A DNA stretch of 64,000 bases from AP-15 sp963797115 (GTDB lineage Bacteria; Pseudomonadota; Alphaproteobacteria; ATCC43930; CGMCC-115725), in contig CAWCOH010000005.1 of assembly GCA_963797115.1 (NCBI GenBank), positions 744,001 to 808,000 of the forward strand, in the 5' to 3' direction. The notes beneath the pieces are model-generated. The model saw only the letters and a list, made by a program, of their open reading frames with translations, searched no databases and was not told the origin of the DNA. The stretch's first letter is position 1. Each line of letters begins with the position of its first letter. Both the position numbers and the translations under genes were made by a program. Below, one piece after another: positions 45,132 to 52,362 of this stretch.

Positions 45132-45448
45132 TTTTTCCCCCAACGCTCACCCGTGGACGCTCGGCAAGGGGCGCCCGATGGGCCGTGCCGAAGTTCCCCC
45201 CATCGGCAACAGGCCCGTCCAAGGGTGAGGATGGTATGGCATGGTATTTCATGGGCGTCAATGGGTTTTTGAAATAATGCCACGGATTTTTAAGATGAAC
45301 GTGGTCCATTTTTTCCAGCCACATCATCTGGTCGCCGATCTCCTTTCTCTCACAAGCGACGCGATCATTGATGTCGGGATGGAAGCGTGGGTTTATGATT
45401 TGTTCTGAAAGCGCGTCCATGCTGCGCGCCAAAAAGCGCCGAGCCGCG
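45132..45448. other. dcw leader region
   Basis: About 317 bases between mraZ and the small RHH-like gene. It should contain the dcw promoter and MraZ operators. I do not see a clean set of three TGGGN boxes at 10-base spacing; only loose GGG-containing repeats occur near the start of mraZ. Confidence 0.4.
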
Positions 45449-45673
45449 TCATCGCGTCTCGGTGACCTCCATAGTCGGCAGCCGCGGAGCCATTTCCAAT
45501 TTCCGGTCGGCGATCAGTAGCTTGCAATGATCGTAGAGGGCGACGCGAGCCGCCTCGGTTCGGTTGTTGCCGTAGAGACCGGTTTCGACTAAGCGATCGA
45601 GGTACCAGACGGTTTGAACATTGACCGAGAGCGTGATCAGCTCGGATTTCAGCGGATTTGCGTCGCGTGCCAT
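45449..45673 (-). CDS. Small ribbon-helix-helix-like protein
   Basis: The 74-residue protein reads ITLSVNVQTVWYLDRLVETGLYGNN, then RTEAARVALYDHCKLLI. A short beta strand followed by two helices with an NRTEAAR cap is the MetJ/Arc ribbon-helix-helix pattern. It is probably a DNA-binding regulator or antitoxin-like protein, but no partner gene is adjacent. It stands between mraZ and the rnpB terminator on the same strand. Confidence 0.65.
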   Translation of the reverse strand: MARDANPLKSELITLSVNVQTVWYLDRLVETGLYGNNRTEAARVALYDHCKLLIADRKLEMAPRLPTMEVTETR

Positions 45674-45735
45674 CGTCGCCCGCTATGGGAATAAGAATGC
45701 CAAAACTATGGCATAAGAATGAGGATTGTGGCGAG

Positions 45736-45768
45736 AAAAAAGGAACGGGCGATCCCAAGGATCGCCCG
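45736..45768 (-). terminator. Rho-independent terminator downstream of rnpB
   Basis: On the minus strand a perfect ten-base stem CGGGCGATCC / GGATCGCCCG with a three-base loop is followed by TTCC and six T. It lies about 215 bases after the mature 3' end of the RNase P RNA and 60 bases before the RHH-like gene, so it separates the two units. Confidence 0.75.
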
Positions 45769-45984
45769 CGCCCTTCCCCCTGCGTGCGTGGTGCGCCGTC
45801 TCGCATACCCCCCGTCTTAGGCCCTGATCACCGGATCAAGGCCGCGAAACCCTGCGTCTGAACCACGCAGTCGCCACGCTAGCCGATCGATTTCGCCGAG
45901 CAACGACAAAATCGGTGATCCACAAGGCCTTCCCCTAAAAAGCGCACTTATCCCGAATCGATCCGCTGAAGGGTCCACCGCGAT

Positions 45985-46400
45985 GACGCCAGACGGCGTG
46001 TAAGCCGGGTTCTGTCCCGCTCCCCTGGCTTGCCGGGAGGCGGTGATGGCCATTCCTCTGGGACGCTCGTTGCCGAGCGCCTCGTGCGACCGACCCGAGC
46101 GGCGGCGCGAAGGCTCGCCCGACATCTTCGGATCACTCCGGGATGCCTGCCGCTCCTACTTGGTCTTGCTCCCGGTGGGGTTTTCCCTGCCGCCGCCGTT
46201 GCCGGCGGCGCGGTGCGCTCTTACCGCACCGTTTCACCCTTGCCGCCCGTCCGGCGTGCCGAGGCGGGTTGGCGGTGTACTTTCTGTGGCACTTTCCCTG
46301 GGGTCGCCCCCGCCGGGCGTTACCCGGCACCGTACCTCCGTGGAGCCCGGACTTTCCTCTCCCCGCGCAACCGCGAGGAGCGGCCATCCGACCGTCTGGC
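45985..46400 (-). ncRNA. rnpB: RNase P RNA (type A)
   Basis: The catalytic RNA of RNase P. Read on the minus strand, the 5' end has GCCAGACGG, which pairs with CCGTCTGGC at the 3' end to form P1. The universal AGAGGAAAGTCCGGGCTCC, AAGGGTGAAACGGTGCGG, TAAGAGCGCACCG and GACAGAACCCGGCTTA follow in order. Length about 416 nt. A TTGACA/CAGATC promoter precedes it. A partial copy with promoter exists at 50468-50700. Confidence 0.97.
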
Positions 46401-46407
46401 AACGACA

Positions 46408-46436
46408 GATCTGGGGTCCGGTGCGCTCTCTGTCAA
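46408..46436 (-). promoter_or_regulatory. rnpB promoter
   Basis: On the minus strand, TTGACA (46431-46436) and CAGATC (46408-46413) are separated by 17 bases. Transcription would start at about 46400. The same arrangement is kept at the partial rnpB copy, which supports its reality. Confidence 0.7.
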
Positions 46437-46854
46437 AGCCTCCTCAGGCAGAGGGTTGCAATTGCGCAAGAGGCCGGCAGCACAATTCGCGAAGCGCCGA
46501 ACCCACCCCGGCCACCGAGGCTGCGCCGCAGTGCGTCATCATCGAGCGGCCGAGGCAGCAGCCCTGGCGGCTGGGGCGCCTCATATTGGGGCCCCTCACG
46601 GCGGCATTGGCCGACCCACGACCCGAATTGATGGCCGGAAACAGGCGGGCAAAGAAGAGCCATCGGCAATCCACAGACGAGACCTAGCGGCATCTTCGGC
46701 GGGGCCGCCAATACGGTCGCCGGAAGCCGTGGCGTTCGCTTCGAAAAGCGATACCGCACCGTCCCTTCCCACGGCAGCCGTTGCTCCAAAGTCCATAAAT
46801 ATCCGAACGTTGAGTATGGGCGGTTGCCACAGCCGCTCCTTGTCGACTAGGTAG
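46437..46854. other. Intergenic region between rnpB and the mod operon
   Basis: About 420 bases without a recognisable gene. Frames on both strands are short or low-complexity. The right end leads into the ModE-type operator. Confidence 0.5.
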
Positions 46855-46878
46855 CGCTATGTGTCACCGGATATAGCG
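46855..46878 (+). promoter_or_regulatory. ModE-type molybdate operator
   Basis: CGCTAT (46855-46860) and ATAGCG (46873-46878) form a 24-bp palindrome with a 12-base spacer, matching the ModE box pattern CGxTAT...ATAxCG. It ends 19 bases before the modA start. Repression of the mod genes when molybdate is plentiful is inferred. Confidence 0.7.
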
Positions 46879-46897
46879 TCGAAGGGGGAAAGTTCGC

Positions 46898-47674
46898 GTG
46901 CCTAAGTCTCTGACAGCTGTCCGGGTGAAACTCGCAACTGTTGCCACTGCGGCCCTGCTCACGGTTCTGGCCATAACCGGTGCTCATGCAGGGGAGGTGA
47001 AGGTCGCCGTCGCGGCGAATTTCACCGAGGCGGCAAAGGAGATCGGGGCGCTGTTCGAGAAGACAACCGGTGACAAGGTCGTGTTCAGTTTCGGCTCGAC
47101 CGGCCAGCTCTATACCCAGATCACCCAGGACGCGCCGTTCGAGGTGTTCCTGTCGGCCGACGAGGCGCGGGCCGAAAGGGCGGAAAAGGAAGGGTACGCT
47201 GTTCCGGGCAGCCGCTTCACTTATGCCACCGGCAAGATCGTACTATTCAGCATGGACAAGCAGGGCGTCGACGGCGAAGCGACGCTGAAGAGCGCCAAAT
47301 TCGTCAAGCTGGCAATCTGCAACCCGGTGACCGCTCCCTATGGCGCCGCCTCTGTCGAAGCGATGAAGGCGCTTGGCGTTTATGACGCGCTGAAAGACAA
47401 GCTGGTCCAGGGAGAAAATATCTCCCAGGCCTACCAGTTCGTCGCCACGGGCAATGCCGAGGTAGGCTTTGTCGCACTGTCACAAGTCGCCCGCGAGCCG
47501 GACAAGGGCTCGCGCTGGGTGGTGCCGTCGAACCTCTACAAGCCGATCGCCCAGGACGCGGTGCTGCTGAAGCGCGGCGCGGACAACCCGGCGGCCAAGG
47601 CGTTCATCGCCTTCCTGAAGGGAAAAGAGGCACATGCGGTGATCGAGAAGTTCGGCTACGGCACCGGCGGCTGA
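46898..47674 (+). CDS. modA: Molybdate ABC transporter substrate-binding protein ModA
   Basis: ModA binds molybdate or tungstate in the periplasm. The signal peptide (about residues 1-32) ends AHAGEV. VAVAANFTEAAKEIG and FGSTGQLYTQI hold the serines that contact the oxyanion, and APYGAASVEAM and EVGFVALSQ complete the site. The GTG start at 46898 has GGGGGAA upstream. A ModE-type operator lies just before it. First gene of the operon. Confidence 0.95.
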   Translation: MPKSLTAVRVKLATVATAALLTVLAITGAHAGEVKVAVAANFTEAAKEIGALFEKTTGDKVVFSFGSTGQLYTQITQDAPFEVFLSADEARAERAEKEGYAVPGSRFTYATGKIVLFSMDKQGVDGEATLKSAKFVKLAICNPVTAPYGAASVEAMKALGVYDALKDKLVQGENISQAYQFVATGNAEVGFVALSQVAREPDKGSRWVVPSNLYKPIAQDAVLLKRGADNPAAKAFIAFLKGKEAHAVIEKFGYGTGG

Positions 47675-47690
47675 GGCGCGTCGCCCGGAG

Positions 47691-48365
47691 ATGAGCGAAG
47701 TCTGGACCCCGATCCGGCTTACCCTGGAACTCGCCTTTATCACGACCATCGTGCTGCTCGTGATCGGCACCCCGATCGCGTGGTGGCTGGCGCGCTCGCG
47801 GGCGCGGTGGAAGGAGGTCGCGGCGACCCTTGTCGCACTGCCGCTGGTATTGCCGCCGACTGTGCTCGGCTTCTACCTGCTGATCCTGCTCGGGCCGCAA
47901 GGGCCGGGCGGCTGGCTCGCCGGGCTGTGGGGAGGCCGGTCGCTCGCTTTTACCTTTCCCGGGCTGGTGATCGGCTCGACCCTGTATTCGCTGCCCTTTG
48001 TCGTACAGCCGATCCGCAACGCGTTCGAGGCGTTCGGCGTCCGGCCGCTGGAGGTCGCCGCCACCTTGCGTGCCGGGCCGTGGGATGCGTTCTGGTCGGT
48101 CGCGGTGCCGCTGGCGCGGCCGGGGTTCCTGACCGGCGCGGTACTCGGCTTCGCTCACACCGTTGGCGAGTTCGGCGTCGTGCTGATGATCGGCGGCAAC
48201 ATCCCCGGCCAGACCAAGGTTCTGTCGGTCGCGATCTACGATTACGTCGAGTCGCTGCAATGGACCGAAGCGAGCCTTCTGGCGGGGCTCATGGTAGCCT
48301 TCTCGTTCGCGGTGATCCTGACGGTGATGATGGTCGAAAAGCGCGTCGCGCGACCGGGCCGATGA
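47691..48365 (+). CDS. modB: Molybdate ABC transporter permease ModB
   Basis: The 224-residue inner-membrane protein has five to six helices and the coupling EAA loop FEAFGVRPLEVAATLRAGPWDAF. LPPTVLGFYLLILLG and the HTVGEFGVVLMIGGNIPG loop are ModB signatures. It follows modA by 16 bases and overlaps modC as ATGA. Confidence 0.95.
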   Translation: MSEVWTPIRLTLELAFITTIVLLVIGTPIAWWLARSRARWKEVAATLVALPLVLPPTVLGFYLLILLGPQGPGGWLAGLWGGRSLAFTFPGLVIGSTLYSLPFVVQPIRNAFEAFGVRPLEVAATLRAGPWDAFWSVAVPLARPGFLTGAVLGFAHTVGEFGVVLMIGGNIPGQTKVLSVAIYDYVESLQWTEASLLAGLMVAFSFAVILTVMMVEKRVARPGR

Positions 48366-49480
48366 CCGGCGGCGAGGAAGCTATCGAACTCGCCTTTGCC
48401 GGACGTCTGGGCGACTTCGCGCTTGACGCCACCTTCGCCGCGCCGATGCGCGGCGTCACCGCCCTGTTCGGACCTTCGGGCAGCGGCAAGACGACGATTT
48501 TGCGCTGTGTCGCCGGGTTGCAGCGCCTTGCCGGACGGCTCAGGGTCGGCGAGGATTTGTGGCAGGACGATGCGGCGGGCGTATTCCGCGCGCCGCATCG
48601 CCGGCCGGTCGGCTACGTCTTCCAGGAGGCGAGCCTGTTCCCGCATCTGTCGGTCCAAAACAACCTGCTATTCGGTGCAAAACGGGTGGCGTCCGAAGAC
48701 CGGCGCGGCGCTCCCGACTTCGCCGAGATCGTCGCCTTGCTCGGTCTCGGCCATCTGCTCGACCGGGCGCCAGCGGCATTGTCCGGCGGAGAGCGCCAGC
48801 GCGTTGCGATTGGCCGCGCCCTGCTGTCGCAGCCGCGCCTCTTGCTGATGGACGAGCCGCTGGCGGCGCTCGACCGCCTGACCAAGGACGAAATCATGCC
48901 CTACCTCGAAGCGGTGCACGAGAGCTTGGCGATCCCGATCCTGTACGTCAGCCACGACATCGCCGAGGTCGAACGGCTCGCCGATACGCTCGTGCTGCTC
49001 GAGGCCGGGCGTATCGTCGCCTTCGGGCCGCTGACGACGCTTCAGGCTGATCCCGACCTGCCGCTGGTGCGCGCGCCAGAGGCGGCGGTGACATTGGAAG
49101 GGACGATCTCCAGCATCGACGAGACCTATGCCCTGACCACCCTATCGGTGGCCGGTGGCGTGCTGGTCCTGCCGGGGCGTCAGGGCAACCTTGGCGGCCG
49201 CCGCAGGCTGAGCATCAGCGCCTCGGATGTCAGCTTCGTCCGGGTGCCGCCGAGCGAGACCACGGTTCTCAACTGCCTTCCGGTCCGCATCCTCTCGGTC
49301 GGCCGGCACGATCGCGACGGGGTCCAGACGAACATCGTCGCCGGTCTCGGCGAAGACGGCGCCGGCGCCCGTATCGTTGGCCGCGTCACCCGTAAATCTC
49401 AGGAGGCGCTCGACCTCGTCGCCGGAAAGCGGGTCTTTGCCCAGATCAAGAGCGTCGCCCTTTTCGCCTCCGGCGCCTGA
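48362..49480 (+). CDS. modC: Molybdate ABC transporter ATPase ModC
   Basis: Walker A FGPSGSGKTTILR (about residue 38), signature LSGGERQRVAIGRALL, Walker B LLLMDEPLAALD and switch VSHDIAEVERLA are intact. The C-terminal ~100 residues are the molybdate-sensing Mop/TOBE domain (LSISASDVSFVR). The true start is the ATG at 48362 overlapping modB; the frame open upstream is a shadow. 372 residues. Confidence 0.96.
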   Translation: MTGGEEAIELAFAGRLGDFALDATFAAPMRGVTALFGPSGSGKTTILRCVAGLQRLAGRLRVGEDLWQDDAAGVFRAPHRRPVGYVFQEASLFPHLSVQNNLLFGAKRVASEDRRGAPDFAEIVALLGLGHLLDRAPAALSGGERQRVAIGRALLSQPRLLLMDEPLAALDRLTKDEIMPYLEAVHESLAIPILYVSHDIAEVERLADTLVLLEAGRIVAFGPLTTLQADPDLPLVRAPEAAVTLEGTISSIDETYALTTLSVAGGVLVLPGRQGNLGGRRRLSISASDVSFVRVPPSETTVLNCLPVRILSVGRHDRDGVQTNIVAGLGEDGAGARIVGRVTRKSQEALDLVAGKRVFAQIKSVALFASGA

Positions 49481-49672
49481 CGTTGGCCCGAAACCATTGG
49501 CAAGGCGCCCGTCAAGATCGTTCCGCATCCGGTCGGGGATTACGTCAAAGGGCTGCCGCCCGACCGGTTCGATATGCTGGCGCAGGCGATGCGCGCCGCC
49601 TACCTCGCCGGCGCACCCGACGGGTCGCGCTCGATGGCGGCGACCGCGTGGGCTGCGCGTGGCATCGCTTAA
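49481..49672 (+). pseudogene. Start-less open frame after modC, unrecognised remnant
   Basis: Directly after the modC TGA, the same frame stays open for 63 codons and reads WPETIGKAPVKIVPHPVG, then YVKGLPPDRFDMLAQAMRAAYL and SRSMAATAWAARGIA. Its composition is protein-like but it has no ATG or Shine-Dalgarno near the start. It may be the 3' end of a lost gene or a readthrough extension. I do not recognise the family. Confidence 0.35.
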
Positions 49673-49700
49673 CGGCTTCACCCGCGGCAGGAGAGGACAG

Positions 49701-49907
49701 ATGAAGCTCAGTGCCCGCAATCAGTTGAAAGGCAAGATCGTTGCTGTGACCAAGGGGCAGACCACGGCGCATGTGCAAATCGATATCGGCGGCGTGATCA
49801 TGACCTCATCGATCACCAATGAGGCCGTCGACGATCTCAATCTTAAGGTCGGGGATGACGCCTTCGCGGTCGTCAAGGCGTCCGACGTCATGGTGGCCAA
49901 GGATTGA
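49701..49907 (+). CDS. mop: Molbindin (Mop/TOBE domain) protein
   Basis: This 68-residue single Mop domain (SARNQLKGKIVAVTKG, IDIGGVIMTSSITNEAV, VGDDAFAVVKASDVMVAKD) belongs to the molbindins, cytoplasmic oligomers that store or buffer molybdate. GGAGAGGA precedes the ATG. It lies between modC and the sulfite-oxidase-fold gene on the same strand and is likely in the same operon. Confidence 0.93.
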   Translation: MKLSARNQLKGKIVAVTKGQTTAHVQIDIGGVIMTSSITNEAVDDLNLKVGDDAFAVVKASDVMVAKD

Positions 49908-49917
49908 CCCGTCAATA

Positions 49918-50385
49918 ATGTTTACGCGCGCGGGGTTGGCGTTTGTCGTCGGGTTGCTCGTCGCGGGGTCTGCGGCGGCGCAGAGCTTGTCGCTCGAAGG
50001 CAAGGTCAAGCAGCCGCAGCATTGGACGCTCGACCAACTGCGAAACATGCCCTCGGAGCACGTCGATGTGACCTATCTGACCGATCGTGGTCCGGTGAAA
50101 GCGAGCTTCACCGGCGTCCTGCTGTGGTCGCTGATCCAGTCGGCTGGCGGCATCGACGAAACGGGGAAAGGCGCTGTGCTGCGTCACGCAATCCGCATCA
50201 CCGCCAGGGACGGCTGGGTCGTCGTTACCTCCACCGGTGAGATTGCCCCGGACTTCGGCGACAAGCGTGCGCTGGTTGCTTTCGAACGCGACGGCAAGCC
50301 GCTCGCAGATTTCCGCATCGTCATGCCCGGCGACAAGCATGGCGGACGCTATGCCCGCGAGGTGGTCGCCATCGCCGTCGAATAG
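49918..50385 (+). CDS. Exported sulfite-oxidase-fold protein without cysteine
   Basis: A signal peptide (residues 1-21, AFVVGLLVAGSAAAQS) leads a ~130-residue oxidoreductase-molybdopterin-like domain: SLEGKVKQPQHWTLDQLRNMP, FTGVLLWSLIQSAGG and RIVMPGDKHGGRYAREV. These are conserved landmarks of the fold. The protein contains no cysteine, so the usual Mo-coordinating residue is missing. It cannot be a normal sulfite-oxidase-type enzyme. Its place after mop suggests a molybdenum-related periplasmic role, which is inference. Confidence 0.8.
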   Translation: MFTRAGLAFVVGLLVAGSAAAQSLSLEGKVKQPQHWTLDQLRNMPSEHVDVTYLTDRGPVKASFTGVLLWSLIQSAGGIDETGKGAVLRHAIRITARDGWVVVTSTGEIAPDFGDKRALVAFERDGKPLADFRIVMPGDKHGGRYAREVVAIAVE

Positions 50386-50467
50386 GTGCGGAAGCTGGAC
50401 GCGCTTCGCCTAAACTAGGGTCAGCTGTGCGGCTAATTGCAGCAGATGAACGTGTCTGCTCACGGCG

Positions 50468-50700
50468 CGGCGGCGCGGTGCGCTCTTGCCGCACCGTTTC
50501 ACCCTTGCCGCCCGTCCGGCGTGCCGAGGCGGGTTGGCAGTGTACTTCTGTGGCACTTTCCCCGGGGTCGCCCCCGCCGGGCGTTACCCGGCACCGTACC
50601 TCCGTGGAGCCCGGACTTTCCTCTCCCCGCGCAACCGCGAGGAGCGGCCATCCGACCGTCTGGCACCAGGAGATTTGGATTGTCGCGGCGCCTCTGTCAA
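50468..50700 (-). ncRNA. Truncated duplicate of rnpB with promoter
   Basis: From about 50665 down to 50468 the minus strand repeats the 5' half of the RNase P RNA with only a few changes. GCCAGACGG, AGAGGAAAGTCCGGGCTCC and AAGGGTGAAACGGTGCGG are all present. Homology stops abruptly at 50468 inside the P12 region, so the 3' half with the second strands of P1, P2 and P4 is absent. Upstream, TTGACA (50695-50700) and CAAATC (50672-50677) keep the 17-base spacing of the true promoter. It cannot form a full ribozyme. Transcription is likely but unproven. Confidence 0.85.
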
Positions 50701-50780
50701 AGGCCCCTCGGCTTTCGGAGAAGTTGGGCAGGACAACCCCGACGATCAGCGCGCGTTTCGACCGGATTGGTCGCCGTGCC

Positions 50781-50862
50781 ACTCACCCCGACCCTCTCCG
50801 CGCAAGCGGGGCGAGGGAGCGAGCGGTTCGTCCCCTCGCCCCGCCTGAGCGTGGAGAGGGAG
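50781..50862. repeat. GC-rich palindromic repeat
   Basis: ACTCACCCCGACCCTCTCCGC and later GCGTGGAGAGGGAGAGG form the arms, with CGCAAGCGGGGCGAGGG and CCCCTCGCCCCGC as an inner pair. Same family as at 5024, 14351 and 21232. Confidence 0.65.
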
Positions 50863-50904
50863 AGGCTCGACCCGGTGATCCACGCTCTCATCCCGCACGG
50901 CTGA

Positions 50905-50933
50905 TTGACAATATCGCAAAAATATGGTACGTT
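50905..50933 (+). promoter_or_regulatory. Candidate promoter upstream of the DUF5681-like fragment
   Basis: TTGACA (50905-50910) and TACGTT (50928-50933) are 17 bases apart in AT-rich DNA that is unusual here. The remaining DNA to the ATG at 51104 (about 170 bases) holds no gene. With the rnpB copy and the palindrome it accounts for the gap 50386-51103. Confidence 0.35.
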
Positions 50934-51103
50934 GCACAGACGTTTTTGCCAATTAATAATACGACGCAGCGCGCCCTGGATTGCCGGCGTTGTCCTATCG
51001 GCGATTTGTGGCATCGAGGATCGGGTAATTGTGATATTAACGCTATACTGTCACCGTATCGAGCGCCCCTGCACGCGGTGCCAAATTACTGGAGTAGTTG
51101 GTG

Positions 51104-51337
51104 ATGCCTGATCTCGACCTGATAAAACAGGTGGAACAGGAGGTGCGGGACCGGCGCCGGCGGTTTGCCAAGGGCCGCTCCGGCAATCCCGCCGGCCGGC
51201 CGCGTGGCTGTCGCGACCACGTCAACCGCGCCGCCCGGCTGCTGCCCAGCGAGGGCGAGGCCTTGACCCGCAAAGCTGTCGAATTGGCGCTCGCCGGAAC
51301 CGGATCACGATTGTGTCGCGAGGGTGCGCTTCTATAA
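51104..51337 (+). CDS. DUF5681-like fragment
   Basis: The 77-residue product reads RRRFAKGRSGNPAGRPRGCRD, then LLPSEGEALTRKAVELALAG. This is the N-terminal DUF5681 domain found in small phage- or transposon-associated proteins. The usual continuation (a leucine-rich LRLCLERI helix) is altered to GSRLCREGALL and stops, suggesting truncation by a small indel. GGAGTAGTTGGTG precedes the ATG. Confidence 0.6.
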   Translation: MPDLDLIKQVEQEVRDRRRRFAKGRSGNPAGRPRGCRDHVNRAARLLPSEGEALTRKAVELALAGTGSRLCREGALL

Positions 51338-51385
51338 TACCCGTCAACCATTCGAGACATCCGGACAAGAAAAGGAGGAAGTCGC

Positions 51386-52360
51386 ATGTCGGTAATACTC
51401 GGAACGGATGGCTTCCGGTATCAGGTCGCTGACGATTGGGCAAAACTGCCGCCGGGCATGGAATTCAGCGCCGATGTCGCTGCCGTCGGGGTCGACAAGA
51501 ACAACAATGTCTACGCCTTCAATCGCGGCAAGCATCCGATGTGCGTGTTCGATCGCGACGGCAATTTCCTGCGGTCGTGGGGCGAGGGCACCTTCGTGCG
51601 CCCGCACGGCGTCCACATCGCGCCGGACGACACGATCTGGCTGACCGATGACGGCGACCACACGGTCCGCCAGTGTACGCTCGACGGCAAGGTGTTGCTG
51701 ACCATCGGCATCCCGGGCAAGCCGGCTCCCTATATGAGCGGCGAGCCCTTTCACCGCTGCACTCACACCGCGCTGTCGCCGCAGGCCGACTATCTCTACA
51801 TCTCCGACGGCTACGGCAATTCGCGCGTCCACAAATACACCCCGGACGGCAAGCGGGTGACGTCCTGGGGCGAACCCGGTACCGATCCCGGCCAGTTCAA
51901 CATCGCCCACAATATCTGCTGCGACCCGGATGGCTGGGTCTATGTCGCCGATCGCGAGAACCACCGCGTCCAGGTGTTCGACGGCAACGGCAAGTACGAG
52001 GCCCAGTGGAACAACATGCACCGTCCTTCAGGCCTCTACATGGAGACCGGCACGAAGACGCCGCGCTTCTTCATCGGCGAGATCGGCCCTGACATGGCGG
52101 TCAATATCGACCTGCCGAATTGCGGCCCGAGGGTCAGCATCTATACCAGCAAGGGCGAATTGTTGGCGCGGCTCGGTCACGCCCTTGCCGGTCTCAACCC
52201 CGGCCAGTTCATCTCACCACACGGCCTCGCCGTCGACTCCCGCGGCGACATCTACGTCGGCGAGGTCTCGTTCACCAATTGGGGCCGCCGTGTCCGCGCC
52301 AAGGGCGAAGAACTGCCGCCGGGTCTGCGCAGCCTCCAGAAGCTAGTGCAGGTCGTCTGA
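51386..52360 (+). CDS. NHL-repeat beta-propeller protein
   Basis: The 324-residue protein has at least five NHL blades: GVDKNNNVYAFNRGKHPMCVF, RPHGVHIAPDDTIWLTDD, LYISDGYGNSRVHKYTPDG, VYVADRENHRVQVFDGNGKY and SPHGLAVDSRGDIYVGEVS. It resembles the peptidyl-alpha-hydroxyglycine lyase-like group, but no signal peptide is seen. Function is unknown. AAGGAGG lies just before the ATG. It ends two bases before the convergent ilvC stop. Confidence 0.88.
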   Translation: MSVILGTDGFRYQVADDWAKLPPGMEFSADVAAVGVDKNNNVYAFNRGKHPMCVFDRDGNFLRSWGEGTFVRPHGVHIAPDDTIWLTDDGDHTVRQCTLDGKVLLTIGIPGKPAPYMSGEPFHRCTHTALSPQADYLYISDGYGNSRVHKYTPDGKRVTSWGEPGTDPGQFNIAHNICCDPDGWVYVADRENHRVQVFDGNGKYEAQWNNMHRPSGLYMETGTKTPRFFIGEIGPDMAVNIDLPNCGPRVSIYTSKGELLARLGHALAGLNPGQFISPHGLAVDSRGDIYVGEVSFTNWGRRVRAKGEELPPGLRSLQKLVQVV

Positions 52361-52362
52361 GG

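Noticed and set aside
45131..45250. MraZ binding boxes
   Set aside because: GGG-containing motifs exist but not at the regular 10-base spacing expected, so no operator was called.
44602..45432. Upstream extension of the rsmH frame
   Set aside because: RsmH has an unambiguous family start at 44601, and the extension overlaps mraZ in another frame.
47780..48361. Upstream extension of the modC frame
   Set aside because: It lies within modB in another frame; modC starts at the ATGA overlap.
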